Source: an uncultured Pelagibacteraceae bacterium
GTDB lineage: Bacteria > Pseudomonadota > Alphaproteobacteria > Pelagibacterales > Pelagibacteraceae
Direction of reading: 5' to 3'
Assembly (NCBI GenBank): GCA_902572475.1
Contig: CACGGB010000002.1
Coordinates: forward strand, 1 to 64,000
Length of the DNA: 64,000 nucleotides
Made by a program: the position numbers and the translations under genes. Under the pieces are notes generated by a model that worked only from the letters and a program-made list of their open reading frames with translations, did no database searches and had not been told where the DNA came from. Shown here in pieces: positions 7,722 through 15,382 of the stretch. Each line of letters begins with the position of its first letter. Positions within the stretch are counted from its first letter, which is position 1.

Positions 7722-8927
7722 ATGATATTAGCAAGATTATTTTCAAAAATTTACAAAGAAGGTGGGATTATACTTATAGATGCCAAAGGTCAAAAATATA
7801 TTTGTGGTAATCCAAGAAAAGAAAAACCTATCACTCTTCAGCTATTAAAAGAAAATCTTAAGTGGAAATTATTAATTGATCCTGAACTTGAATTTCCGGA
7901 GGCTTATATGCGAAATGAAATAATTATTGAAAATGCTTCTTTAAAAGATTTTTTAATGGGCTTAATAAAAAATCTTGGTAGAAATGAAGTTTCAACTGCA
8001 AGTCTAATTACAAAAAAAATCTATCAAGTGTACAGATATTTAACTAATTTTAATTTACCAGGAAAATCTCGTAAAAATATTGAACACCATTATGATATTG
8101 GTGGAGCAAAAGGAGAAAAACTCTATGATATTTTCTTAGATACAACACATAGACTTTACTCATGTGCTTACTGGAAAGATAGCACCAAGACTCTTGAAGA
8201 AGCTCAACAAAATAAGATTGATCATATCGTAAAAAAACTTGATATAAAAGAAGGACAAAAAGTTTTAGAAGTAGGATGTGGCTGGGGAGGAATGGCTCTC
8301 GAAATTGCTAAACAAAAAAATTGTGAAGTAACTGGTATTTCTTTAAGCAAAAATCAAATCCGATATTGTAAAGAAAAAGCAAAAGAACTCGGTTTAGATA
8401 ATCAAGTAACATTTGAATTGGTTGATTATAGAGAAGTCAAAGGCCAATATGATAGAATCTATTCGGTTGGAATGTTCGAACATGTTGGTAAAAAGTTTTA
8501 TAACACGTTTTTTAAGTCAATGAACCATTTACTTAAAGAGGATGGACTTTTTTTACTACATACAATTGGTGTAGTTGATAAACCATCGCCTCCAAATAAG
8601 TTTATAAATAAATATATTTTTCCTGGAGGGATTTGTCCTTCATTTAGCCAAATTATCACGCCTATAGAAAAAACAGGATTAATTGTTGCTGATACAGAAA
8701 CCCTAATCCGACATTATGACAAGACTTTAGAGAGTTGGTTAGAGAGGTTTTTAAATAAAAAAAATATGGTGAAAGATCTGTTTGATGAAAAATTTGTAAA
8801 AATGTGGGAATATTATTTAGCAAGTTGCGCTGCTGCCTTTAGATACCGTGATCTTGTTGTTTTTCAATTACAAATTGTCAAGAACTTTCAGTCTGCTCAT
8901 AGAACAAGAGACTATATATATTCATAA
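7722..8927 (+). CDS. cfa: Cyclopropane-fatty-acyl-phospholipid synthase
   Basis: A 401-residue SAM-dependent enzyme that methylenates double bonds of membrane phospholipid acyl chains, usually for stress tolerance. The N-terminal ~90 residues form the lipid-binding part. NIEHHYDIGG near residue 120 and YSCAYW near 145 are typical of the family. VLEVGCGWGGMALEIA near residue 180 is the SAM-binding motif, and YDRIYSVGMFEHVG follows at about 240. Length is normal. It shares a unit with the DapA-like gene. An 8-bp hairpin follows its stop. Confidence 0.93.
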   Translation: MILARLFSKIYKEGGIILIDAKGQKYICGNPRKEKPITLQLLKENLKWKLLIDPELEFPEAYMRNEIIIENASLKDFLMGLIKNLGRNEVSTASLITKKIYQVYRYLTNFNLPGKSRKNIEHHYDIGGAKGEKLYDIFLDTTHRLYSCAYWKDSTKTLEEAQQNKIDHIVKKLDIKEGQKVLEVGCGWGGMALEIAKQKNCEVTGISLSKNQIRYCKEKAKELGLDNQVTFELVDYREVKGQYDRIYSVGMFEHVGKKFYNTFFKSMNHLLKEDGLFLLHTIGVVDKPSPPNKFINKYIFPGGICPSFSQIITPIEKTGLIVADTETLIRHYDKTLESWLERFLNKKNMVKDLFDEKFVKMWEYYLASCAAAFRYRDLVVFQLQIVKNFQSAHRTRDYIYS

Positions 8928-8930
8928 AAA

Positions 8931-8951
8931 CTGTTATTTAATTAATAACAG
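8931..8951 (+). other. Hairpin between cfa and the coiled-coil gene
   Basis: Perfect 8-bp inverted repeat CTGTTATT-taatt-AATAACAG that ends two bases before the next ATG. It could be a weak terminator for cfa or a structure that restricts initiation at 8954. Confidence 0.5.
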
Positions 8952-8953
8952 GT

Positions 8954-10183
8954 ATGAAAAAAAAGAAGAAAAAACCTATCAAAAAATATCAAAAACCTAA
9001 AAGAAATAAATTTCGAAAAAATAGGAAAAAAACTAAAAAAATTTTTTCAAGAAACAAATATAAAAAAAAAAGAAAAATAATCTTTAGAAGAAGAAAAAAA
9101 TCTTATATTAAAAAAAAATTAGAGATAAAAACAAGATCGCAAATAAAAAGGAAAACTAAAAAAACTCGAGCAGTTATATCTAGTATTTTAAGTTTAATTG
9201 ATAAATTAAAGACAATTTTAAGATTTAATTTTAATATAGATAAATCTTTACAAAATTTTTTCTTAGGGATGTCAAATCGTATTTCAAACTTAAAAAAAAT
9301 TATTCAAGAAGAAAGAGAAAAACAAAAAAAATTAAAAATTCAAGCGATGCGCAAAGAAAAAATTGAAGCACAAAAACGCTTTAAACAACAAGAGGAATTT
9401 GCAATTAAAGCCAAAGCTCTGGAATTAAGAGAAGAGGAAAAATTAGGCCGTGAGAGAAAAATAGAATTACAAAAGTTTATTAGACTAGAACAAGCCGAGC
9501 TTAGAAAAGAGAGAGCAGAAAAACAAAGAAAATTTTTAGAACAAATTGCTTTAGAAAAAAAGATAGAGCAATTTAGAAAAAGAGAGGCATTAGAGATAAA
9601 GAATTTAGAAAAATATGTATTAAGCCAACAAAGAGAGTCTTACGAGGAAGTTCAACAACGTATAGATAAAATTAAAGAAAAGTATAGATCTTTAAGAGAA
9701 CAGAAAGTCAATGAAGCAATCAGAGAAAGAGTTGCTCAACTAGGTATTAAAATTGAAGATACAGACAATAAAGAAACGTTATTAGAAAAAGAAAGGATTT
9801 ATAATAAAGAACGTGAGAAAATTGAGTATGCTTTGGAAAGTTTTTATAGATCTGCTCATAGCTTATGTTTTCAAATTAACAAAAGATATATTCCAAAATA
9901 TTTAAGCATCATGAGAGTCGTTGATAGAAGATTTGAAACTGGTGAAATATTTATTAAATGGGATGACACGGCAGAAGATGATTGGCTAATTTTAATTTAT
10001 ATAAAGAATAATTCACCCGACGAAGGAATAGTAATCGAGGATAAATCAAATCCGGAAAAACATAATTCTCATGAATTTAAGCCGACTGAAATTTTTAAAG
10101 CCTCAGATCTTATGGTTGACTCGCTAACTAAACTGCTTGATAGAGAAAGAAATAAAAAAAAGTTAGTTGATAAGGTTTTCTAA
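8954..10183 (+). CDS. Lysine/arginine-rich coiled-coil protein of unknown function
   Basis: A 409-residue protein I do not recognise. Residues 1-65 are almost solely Lys, Arg, Phe and Ile, rich enough in positive charge to bind nucleic acid or anionic membrane. Residues about 110-290 form a long charged coiled coil (runs of Glu, Lys, Arg, Gln). The last ~110 residues look globular, with IFIKWDDTAEDDWLILIYI and EFKPTEIFKASDLMVDSL, and may be a real domain. No signal peptide. The start is the first ATG, only 2 nt after a hairpin. Its 3' end overlaps the convergent hydrolase gene by 21 bp. Confidence 0.65.
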   Translation: MKKKKKKPIKKYQKPKRNKFRKNRKKTKKIFSRNKYKKKRKIIFRRRKKSYIKKKLEIKTRSQIKRKTKKTRAVISSILSLIDKLKTILRFNFNIDKSLQNFFLGMSNRISNLKKIIQEEREKQKKLKIQAMRKEKIEAQKRFKQQEEFAIKAKALELREEEKLGRERKIELQKFIRLEQAELRKERAEKQRKFLEQIALEKKIEQFRKREALEIKNLEKYVLSQQRESYEEVQQRIDKIKEKYRSLREQKVNEAIRERVAQLGIKIEDTDNKETLLEKERIYNKEREKIEYALESFYRSAHSLCFQINKRYIPKYLSIMRVVDRRFETGEIFIKWDDTAEDDWLILIYIKNNSPDEGIVIEDKSNPEKHNSHEFKPTEIFKASDLMVDSLTKLLDRERNKKKLVDKVF

Positions 10184-11245
10184 TTTTTTAATCTCACCAA
10201 TTTTAAATATAATTGCTTCGTCTTTTTTATAGCCGAACTTTTCAGCATTTTCTTTAAACCTTACGGGAGGTTCCCAGATCGGCTCTAAACTTAATATTGC
10301 TGTTCCCCAATGCATTCCTATAACTTTTTTTACCTCTAAGTCTTTCATTAAAGATAAAAGTTCTTCAGGATTTGCATGAGCTGTAGATTTATCCTTAACT
10401 GGAACCAGTGGATAGAAATTATAAGCGCCTAAATTTCCAAAACCCAAATCGATAGGACCAAATTTTTTTCCTAATTCCTTATAAAATGGTGCTGGTCCAG
10501 TATCACAAGCAAAAAAGATTTTTTTATCTTTGTATTCAATTAAAAAGCTCCCCCAAAGTGATCTATTTGTATTTCCATCTCCCCAGATCCATCGTTTGGA
10601 CCAATGTTGACTTGGAAGCAGTGTTACTGAGATTTCGTCATTAATCTTAATTTTATCAAACCAATCCATTTCTTTAACAGTATCTTTTTTATATCCATTT
10701 TTTGTGAAATATTTTCCAAGCTTAAGAGGCACAAGAACTTTAGTATTCTTATAAGGAAAGTTTTTTATCGTACGAATACTCATGTGATCATAATGATTAT
10801 GTGTCAGCAAAAATAAATCTATTTTCGGAAGTTCTTTAAGGGTTAATGGAGATTCTATGTATTTCTTGGGTCCAAATATCATAGGTCCATAATTTTTTTC
10901 GAAAACCGGATCAGTAATAATTGTAGTGTTTCCAAGTTTAATTATAAAGCTCGCGTGATCAAGCCACATCACATATGAGTCAGATTTATATTTTTCAAGA
11001 TTTTTTAAAACTATTTTTTTATCAATTACATGTTCAGGTGGATAATCAATCTTAAGTTTCTTTTTTTCCTCCCTAAAAACTTTCCAATCCCATTTAAAAT
11101 TAGGATCCCTTTTTGGACCTCCCTCAAGGTTTCTAAAAGCATATAATTTTCCGTCTTTATAAATATGATGATAGGGTTTTTTTTCCATAGCATTTAAACT
11201 AATACTTAATGAAAATAATGTACACAGAATAAGGGGTATTCGCAT
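10163..11245 (-). CDS. Secreted metallo-beta-lactamase-fold hydrolase (NAPE-PLD/UlaG-like)
   Basis: A 360-residue MBL-fold metal hydrolase. LLTHNHYDHMSI near residue 150 is the HxHxDH zinc motif, preceded by LDHASFIIKLG and ITDPVFEKNYGP as in N-acylphosphatidylethanolamine phospholipase D-type enzymes. GMHWGTA near residue 316 supplies a later ligand. From the ATG at 11245 the protein starts with a signal peptide (MRIPLILCTLFSLSISLNA), so it should act in the periplasm, perhaps on phospholipid-derived substrates. The frame extends to a TTG at 11266, but the ATG gives the better signal. That ATG lies inside a 12-bp hairpin. Confidence 0.82.
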   Translation of the reverse strand: MRIPLILCTLFSLSISLNAMEKKPYHHIYKDGKLYAFRNLEGGPKRDPNFKWDWKVFREEKKKLKIDYPPEHVIDKKIVLKNLEKYKSDSYVMWLDHASFIIKLGNTTIITDPVFEKNYGPMIFGPKKYIESPLTLKELPKIDLFLLTHNHYDHMSIRTIKNFPYKNTKVLVPLKLGKYFTKNGYKKDTVKEMDWFDKIKINDEISVTLLPSQHWSKRWIWGDGNTNRSLWGSFLIEYKDKKIFFACDTGPAPFYKELGKKFGPIDLGFGNLGAYNFYPLVPVKDKSTAHANPEELLSLMKDLEVKKVIGMHWGTAILSLEPIWEPPVRFKENAEKFGYKKDEAIIFKIGEIKKLENLIN

Positions 11246-11255
11246 ACCCCTTATT
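11228..11255 (-). other. 12-bp perfect hairpin covering the MBL-hydrolase start codon
   Basis: AATAAGGGGTAT (11228-11239), loop TCGC, ATACCCCTTATT (11244-11255). It follows the minus-strand lipoprotein stop by 28 nt and contains the ATG at 11245. It may be the terminator of the lipoprotein gene, a translational lock on the hydrolase, or both. There is no U-tract. Confidence 0.65.
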
Positions 11256-11283
11256 AGCACAGACAATTAAATTTAAAAGGAAA

Positions 11284-11487
11284 TTAAATATCTGAACAAT
11301 TAGATTTATTGATTCTCTTATCAAATGATTTAAGTGCTTCTTTTGAAATGAACCAAACATACGAGCTTTCTTTTAAACCATTCTCATCGGCAGCTGTACA
11401 TCTTTTGCCAAATTTTACTTTGGCCATGTTACTTCCAGCACAATTAGTCAACATAAGCAACAACATAAAAGTAGATAGTATTTTCAT
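11284..11487 (-). CDS. Small putative lipoprotein
   Basis: A 67-residue secreted protein with a lipobox (LTNC, Cys16) after a short hydrophobic signal. The mature ~50 residues contain two further cysteines (residues 30 and 63), which may form a disulfide, and the segment SSYVWFISKEALKSF. Function unknown. It precedes the MBL-fold hydrolase on the same strand with a strong hairpin between them. The opposite-strand frame over the same bases has no comparable features. Confidence 0.6.
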   Translation of the reverse strand: MKILSTFMLLLMLTNCAGSNMAKVKFGKRCTAADENGLKESSYVWFISKEALKSFDKRINKSNCSDI

Positions 11488-11595
11488 GATTAAAATTTAA
11501 AGAAAGAGTCTGTGCTTTGCTTGGCATAATTTGGACCAAAAAAAGAAATTGAAACTTTATTGAATAAGATAAACTTTAGCACTATGATTGGAATT

Positions 11596-11988
11596 ATGTC
11601 TAAAAGCCACATTTATGAATTGAAAGTTTTTGTTGAAGACGTTGACTTTGGAAGAGTATTTTACTCTAGATATCTTCAGTATATCGAGAGAGCTAGAACG
11701 GAGCTAATACACGAAAAATTTGGCCTTACTTTAACTCAACTTATGAACGAACACGATATAATGTTTGTTGTTAGAAAATGTAACATTAAATATCTAAAAT
11801 CAGCAGTTTTTGAAGATAATTTAAGTGTTGAAACAGCTGTTTTAAAAAAAACCAACGTCAGACTAAGCTTACTTCAAGAGGTTAAAAGAGGCGGAGAGGT
11901 TCTTGTTAGTGCAGAAGTGGAACTAGCAGTGGTAGATCGAAGTGGGTCAATAAAAAAACTTTCTAAAGATTTTTTTGCAAAAATTTAA
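11596..11988 (+). CDS. ybgC: Acyl-CoA thioesterase, YbgC/4HBT family
   Basis: A hot-dog-fold thioesterase of about 130 residues. EDVDFGRVFYSRYL near the N-terminus holds the catalytic Asp of the YbgC/4-hydroxybenzoyl-CoA thioesterase family and the following F-G-x-V-F-Y pattern; IERARTE follows as usual. YbgC enzymes hydrolyse acyl-CoA or acyl-ACP and are linked to phospholipid metabolism and the Tol-Pal system. No tol genes are visible here. Start choice is uncertain: a TTG at 11560 and ATGs at 11584 and 11596 are in frame. I prefer 11596 because GGA lies just upstream and the length fits. Confidence 0.85.
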   Translation: MSKSHIYELKVFVEDVDFGRVFYSRYLQYIERARTELIHEKFGLTLTQLMNEHDIMFVVRKCNIKYLKSAVFEDNLSVETAVLKKTNVRLSLLQEVKRGGEVLVSAEVELAVVDRSGSIKKLSKDFFAKI

Positions 11989-12100
11989 ATTTGGCTAAGA
12001 AACGCCTAATATCTGCCTAAATTTTCGTTATAAACTATATTCAACTCAAGTTTGCAAATTCAGCAATACTAATTGAGTTAAAAATAAACTAAAAGGTATC

Positions 12101-12223
12101 ATGAGAATTAAACAACTAAAAAAAAACAGGTTAAAAACTAACATTAATAAGAAATTCAAAAAAATCTCTCTATTCGAACTTCAAAATAGTCCAAAATTTC
12201 TAAATTTTAGAGTTCGAGCATAA
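12101..12223 (+). CDS. Possible 40-residue basic small protein
   Basis: In the 311-bp gap between ybgC and purE lies an ATG frame of 40 codons, preceded by AAAAGG 4 nt upstream and followed by a clear Rho-independent terminator at 12246. The product is very basic (about a third Lys/Arg) and ends in FLNFRVRA. It matches no ribosomal small protein that I recognise. Alternatively the locus encodes a small RNA, since CGAACT (about 12175) can pair with AGTTCG (about 12211) over a partly paired interior. I saw nothing else in the gap. Confidence 0.35.
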   Translation: MRIKQLKKNRLKTNINKKFKKISLFELQNSPKFLNFRVRA

Positions 12224-12245
12224 TCTTTCCTCCTAAAAAAATCAG

Positions 12246-12276
12246 TGGCTTAATCTAATTAGGCCATTGTTTTTAT
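12246..12276 (+). terminator. Rho-independent terminator before purE
   Basis: Stem TGGCTTAAT / ATTAGGCCA (9 bp with one T-G pair, loop CTA) followed directly by TTGTTTTTAT. It ends a short plus-strand transcription unit that starts after ybgC and lies 24 nt ahead of purE. Confidence 0.75.
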
Positions 12277-12299
12277 ACCAATAATTGTTAAATTAATCT

Positions 12300-12785
12300 G
12301 TGAAGCGTAATAAACTGAATAATAAAGTAGCAATTATTATGGGATCTCAATCAGATCATTCCATAATGAAAGAATGTGCGAAAATTTTAAGAACTCTCCA
12401 AATTAAATATCAAATTTCAATAGTTAGTGCGCACAGAACGCCAAAAAGAATGTTTGAATTTGCAGAGTCAGCCTCAAAAAACGGTTTTGGTGTTATTGTA
12501 GCTGGAGCAGGAGGTTCAGCACATTTACCTGGCATGGTAGCGTCTTTATCTTCCTTGCCAGTTATTGGAGTTCCGATTGAGTCAAAAAAATTGAAGGGTT
12601 TAGACAGCTTATTATCAATAGTGCAAATGCCACGAGGTTGTCCAGTAGCAACAATGGCTATAAACGGATCAATGAATGCTGGTTTACTCGCAGCTTCAAT
12701 TATTGGAAATTTTGATGAAAAAATTAAATCAAATTTGGAAAAATGGAAACGTTTACAAACTAAATCTATTAAAAAAAAACCTTAA
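12300..12785 (+). CDS. purE: N5-carboxyaminoimidazole ribonucleotide mutase
   Basis: A 161-residue class I PurE that moves the carboxyl group of N5-CAIR to give CAIR in purine synthesis. IIMGSQSDHSIM near residue 13, SAHRTPKRM near 45 and AGAGGSAHLPGM near 70 are the substrate-binding loops, all intact. It begins with GTG, the only workable start. purK follows after 4 bp, so product transfer and expression are coupled. Confidence 0.95.
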   Translation: MKRNKLNNKVAIIMGSQSDHSIMKECAKILRTLQIKYQISIVSAHRTPKRMFEFAESASKNGFGVIVAGAGGSAHLPGMVASLSSLPVIGVPIESKKLKGLDSLLSIVQMPRGCPVATMAINGSMNAGLLAASIIGNFDEKIKSNLEKWKRLQTKSIKKKP

Positions 12786-12789
12786 CAAA

Positions 12790-13833
12790 ATGTCAATAAG
12801 CGTCCTAGGAATCATTGGTTCAGGTCAACTTGGTTCATTGTTATGCCAGGCTGCAAAAACACTTAATATAAAGACTATAGTAATATCAGACGATGAAAAT
12901 GGTCCAGCGCAAAACTATTCGGATAAATTTATTTTTTCAAAATATGATGACAAAAATAAAATTAGAGAATTCATTAGCGAAGCAGATATCATAACTTATG
13001 AATTTGAAAATATTCCGATAAATATTTTAAAAGAGATAGATAAAGAAAAAAAAGTTTTACCCAAACCTGAAATTAACAAGATTATTCAAAACAGACAATT
13101 AGAAAAAACTTTTGTCAATGACTTAGGTATTAAAACTACAGACTGGGCCTTTATCAAACAGGCTGGAGATGTCGAAAAGAATAAAAACTTATTACCTGGA
13201 ATTTTAAAATCAAACACACTTGGTTATGATGGACATGGACAATATGTTTTAAACTCTCTTGATGATGTAAAAAAAAATTGGTGTTTTACTGCTGATTATA
13301 TCTTAGAAAAAAAGGTGAATTTAAAAAAAGAGATATCAGTTGTAATAACAAGATATCTAAATGGTGAAACTTATATTTACGAGCCTATAGAAAATATTCA
13401 TAAAGACCAAATCTTAAATCATTCAAAAATTCCTGCAGATATAAATAAAGAAATTTTTGTTAAAGCACAGAGTAATGCAAAACTTATTTCAGAAAAATTA
13501 GATTATGTTGGTACGATGTGTGTTGAATATTTCATCGATCAAAACGATAATTTGTTAGTCAATGAAATTGCTCCAAGAGTCCATAATTCAGGTCACCTAA
13601 CAATAAATGCATTTTCCATAAGTCAATTTTCTGGACATGTTGCAGCTGTTTGTAATCTTGGCGTAAAAAAAGTTGAAAAAATTTCTAATGCTGAAATGTT
13701 TAATGTCTTAGGAAAAGATATCGAGACTTATAGATCCAAGACATTTAGTAAAAATGAATTTTTTTATGATTACGGAAAAAAATTAATTAAAGATAAAAGA
13801 AAAATGGGACACCTTACGGTTTTAAAAAAATAA
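12790..13833 (+). CDS. purK: N5-carboxyaminoimidazole ribonucleotide synthase
   Basis: A 347-residue ATP-grasp enzyme that makes N5-CAIR from AIR, bicarbonate and ATP. The first ~100 residues form the AIR-binding part (LGIIGSGQLGSLL). LKSNTLGYDGHGQ near residue 135 is the ATP-grasp loop, and EIAPRVHNSGH near 260 the metal/ATP site. The start is the ATG at 12790, 4 bp after purE; the open frame reaching back into purE is not used. It abuts the convergent dioxygenase gene. Confidence 0.94.
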   Translation: MSISVLGIIGSGQLGSLLCQAAKTLNIKTIVISDDENGPAQNYSDKFIFSKYDDKNKIREFISEADIITYEFENIPINILKEIDKEKKVLPKPEINKIIQNRQLEKTFVNDLGIKTTDWAFIKQAGDVEKNKNLLPGILKSNTLGYDGHGQYVLNSLDDVKKNWCFTADYILEKKVNLKKEISVVITRYLNGETYIYEPIENIHKDQILNHSKIPADINKEIFVKAQSNAKLISEKLDYVGTMCVEYFIDQNDNLLVNEIAPRVHNSGHLTINAFSISQFSGHVAAVCNLGVKKVEKISNAEMFNVLGKDIETYRSKTFSKNEFFYDYGKKLIKDKRKMGHLTVLKK

Positions 13834-14643
13834 TTATTTAATTGTTATTCTATGCATAACTCTTCTGCAGTTCTTTATTTCACTAGCCATATGCAGAATA
13901 CTTAAATTGTCCCAAAGACAGATATCACCTTTCGTCCACTCGTATGAAAATATAAAATCTTCTTTGTTTACGTGATCTATTAAATAATTTTTTAAATATT
14001 CAGCTTCGTCTTCCTCCACATTTTTAATCTTCATTAAATGTCCTGGAGATATATAAAGAGTTTTCTTCCCATCTACAGTAATAACTATTGGATGTTCGGC
14101 CTCCATACTTTCTGAAGATTTTATTCCCATTTCTTTTTCTCGTTCGAGTCTTGTTATTGCTATCGGGCCTGCTGATGAAAAAACTCCAGTAGCGTCTTTA
14201 ATTTTTTTTTTAATGTCGTCTGGTAATTTATCATAAGCATTAAAGCCAGATGAGAATATAGTATTACCTTGGCCAACTGGTATTTCTATTCCCATTAACA
14301 TTGTATATCTAGGTCTATCATTAGCTAAGTAACTTGTATCCTGATGAAGCCAGCTAGAGCCGAAACTTAAATTTTTATCATCAGGCTTTCTCTCGATTAC
14401 ATTTATAAATGGAAATTTTTCATCTAAACCTTTAAGTCTTGGATATACTACGGGTTGACCTATATACTTTGCAAAATTTTGATAAGTTTCAGGATCAAGA
14501 TTTTGTTCTTTTATAAATATAACTCCATACTTGTTTAAAATCTTTTTTATTTCTGTTACTTGATCTTGATCTAGAGATTTTAAATTAATGTCGTTGATGT
14601 AAGCTCCAACATTATTTTTTCCCGGTGAGATAGATAAATTCAT
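13834..14643 (-). CDS. TauD/TfdA-family Fe(II)/2-oxoglutarate dioxygenase
   Basis: A 269-residue dioxygenase. WLHQDTSY near residue 97 gives the His-x-Asp iron ligands, LSILHMAS near 250 the distal His, and the C-terminal RRVMHRITI the 2-oxoglutarate-binding Arg. Members oxidise taurine, alkylsulfonates, chlorinated aromatics and other small acids; the substrate cannot be read here. It starts directly after the SRAP stop codon and belongs to the FAH-SRAP run. No transporter gene lies nearby to suggest the substrate. Confidence 0.87.
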   Translation of the reverse strand: MNLSISPGKNNVGAYINDINLKSLDQDQVTEIKKILNKYGVIFIKEQNLDPETYQNFAKYIGQPVVYPRLKGLDEKFPFINVIERKPDDKNLSFGSSWLHQDTSYLANDRPRYTMLMGIEIPVGQGNTIFSSGFNAYDKLPDDIKKKIKDATGVFSSAGPIAITRLEREKEMGIKSSESMEAEHPIVITVDGKKTLYISPGHLMKIKNVEEDEAEYLKNYLIDHVNKEDFIFSYEWTKGDICLWDNLSILHMASEIKNCRRVMHRITIK

Positions 14644-15270
14644 TTAGTTCAAAGGTTTAATTAAAGTAGGGTCATTATTTACTGGATTATTAACATCTTT
14701 TGATATCTCATGAAACTTTAAATTGGGTGGTTTAATTGAGTTTAATATTTCCATAGCATCTTTTTTAATGTTCAAATAATTATTAATCTGGCTTTGATTA
14801 ATAATCATTGGTTCTCTATGATGGATGGTACTAATTTTTTCAGTTGCTTCTCTTGTAATTATACAAAACTGATCATTCTGATATATCCCGGCAAAATACA
14901 TCAATTCATCATCCTCTTTTGAAAAATAATAGGGAGTTTTTGTTTTATCCTCTCTTTTCCATTCATAATACCCATCAGCTGGAATAATACATCTTGATGT
15001 TTGGATAAGATTCTTAAAGGTAACTTTTTCCATAAGGGTTTCTCTTCTTGCATTGATAAGAGGAGAAAATTTATCTAATTTTTTAGACCAACTCGGTACT
15101 AATCCCCACTCATAAAGCTCAAGAGCCTTACCATTTGAATAGGATTTTATTACAGGTAACTTTTGAGTTGGGTGTGCATTATAATTATCTGTGTTTTCAA
15201 CCTTTATATTTGTTTTAACCAAATCAACGGTTTTAGTTACTGGTTTTCGAATACTGTATCTTCCACACAT
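14644..15270 (-). CDS. SRAP-domain DNA-protein crosslink repair protein (YedK/HMCES)
   Basis: A 208-residue SOS-response-associated peptidase-family protein. Cys2 of the N-terminal MCGRYS becomes the N-terminal nucleophile after Met removal and forms a stable thiazolidine link to abasic sites in single-stranded DNA. NAHPTQ near residue 32 and PADGYYEW near 98 are the other conserved segments. The family HRMP-type motif appears as HHREPMII near residue 150. The ATG shares one base with the stop of an upstream 36-codon frame (TAATG), which suggests coupled translation. Confidence 0.92.
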   Translation of the reverse strand: MCGRYSIRKPVTKTVDLVKTNIKVENTDNYNAHPTQKLPVIKSYSNGKALELYEWGLVPSWSKKLDKFSPLINARRETLMEKVTFKNLIQTSRCIIPADGYYEWKREDKTKTPYYFSKEDDELMYFAGIYQNDQFCIITREATEKISTIHHREPMIINQSQINNYLNIKKDAMEILNSIKPPNLKFHEISKDVNNPVNNDPTLIKPLN

Positions 15271-15380
15271 TATTTATTTTTCCTCTCTCTTTTAAGCTTT
15301 CTCTTTTCTTTTAAAGATAACTTTGCTTTTTTCATAAAGCTTCTATCTTTTTGACTTTTACCCGAATATCTTTTTGACAT
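15270..15380 (-). CDS. 36-residue basic small protein between FAH and SRAP genes
   Basis: A 36-codon ATG frame fits exactly between two genes. It starts 2 bp after the FAH-family stop, and its TAA shares a base with the SRAP start. The product is strongly basic (about half Lys/Arg), begins MSKRYSGKSQKD and has no hydrophobic segment. Such precise packing is typical of a real translated gene. The charge suggests nucleic-acid binding, perhaps alongside SRAP, but that is inference and I know no family for it. Confidence 0.6.
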   Translation of the reverse strand: MSKRYSGKSQKDRSFMKKAKLSLKEKRKLKRERKNK

Positions 15381-15382
15381 AC

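Noticed and set aside
9000..9160. Poly-A-rich tract as a low-complexity repeat or broken gene
   Set aside because: The frame stays open for 409 codons and the tract is explained by Lys-rich coding sequence.
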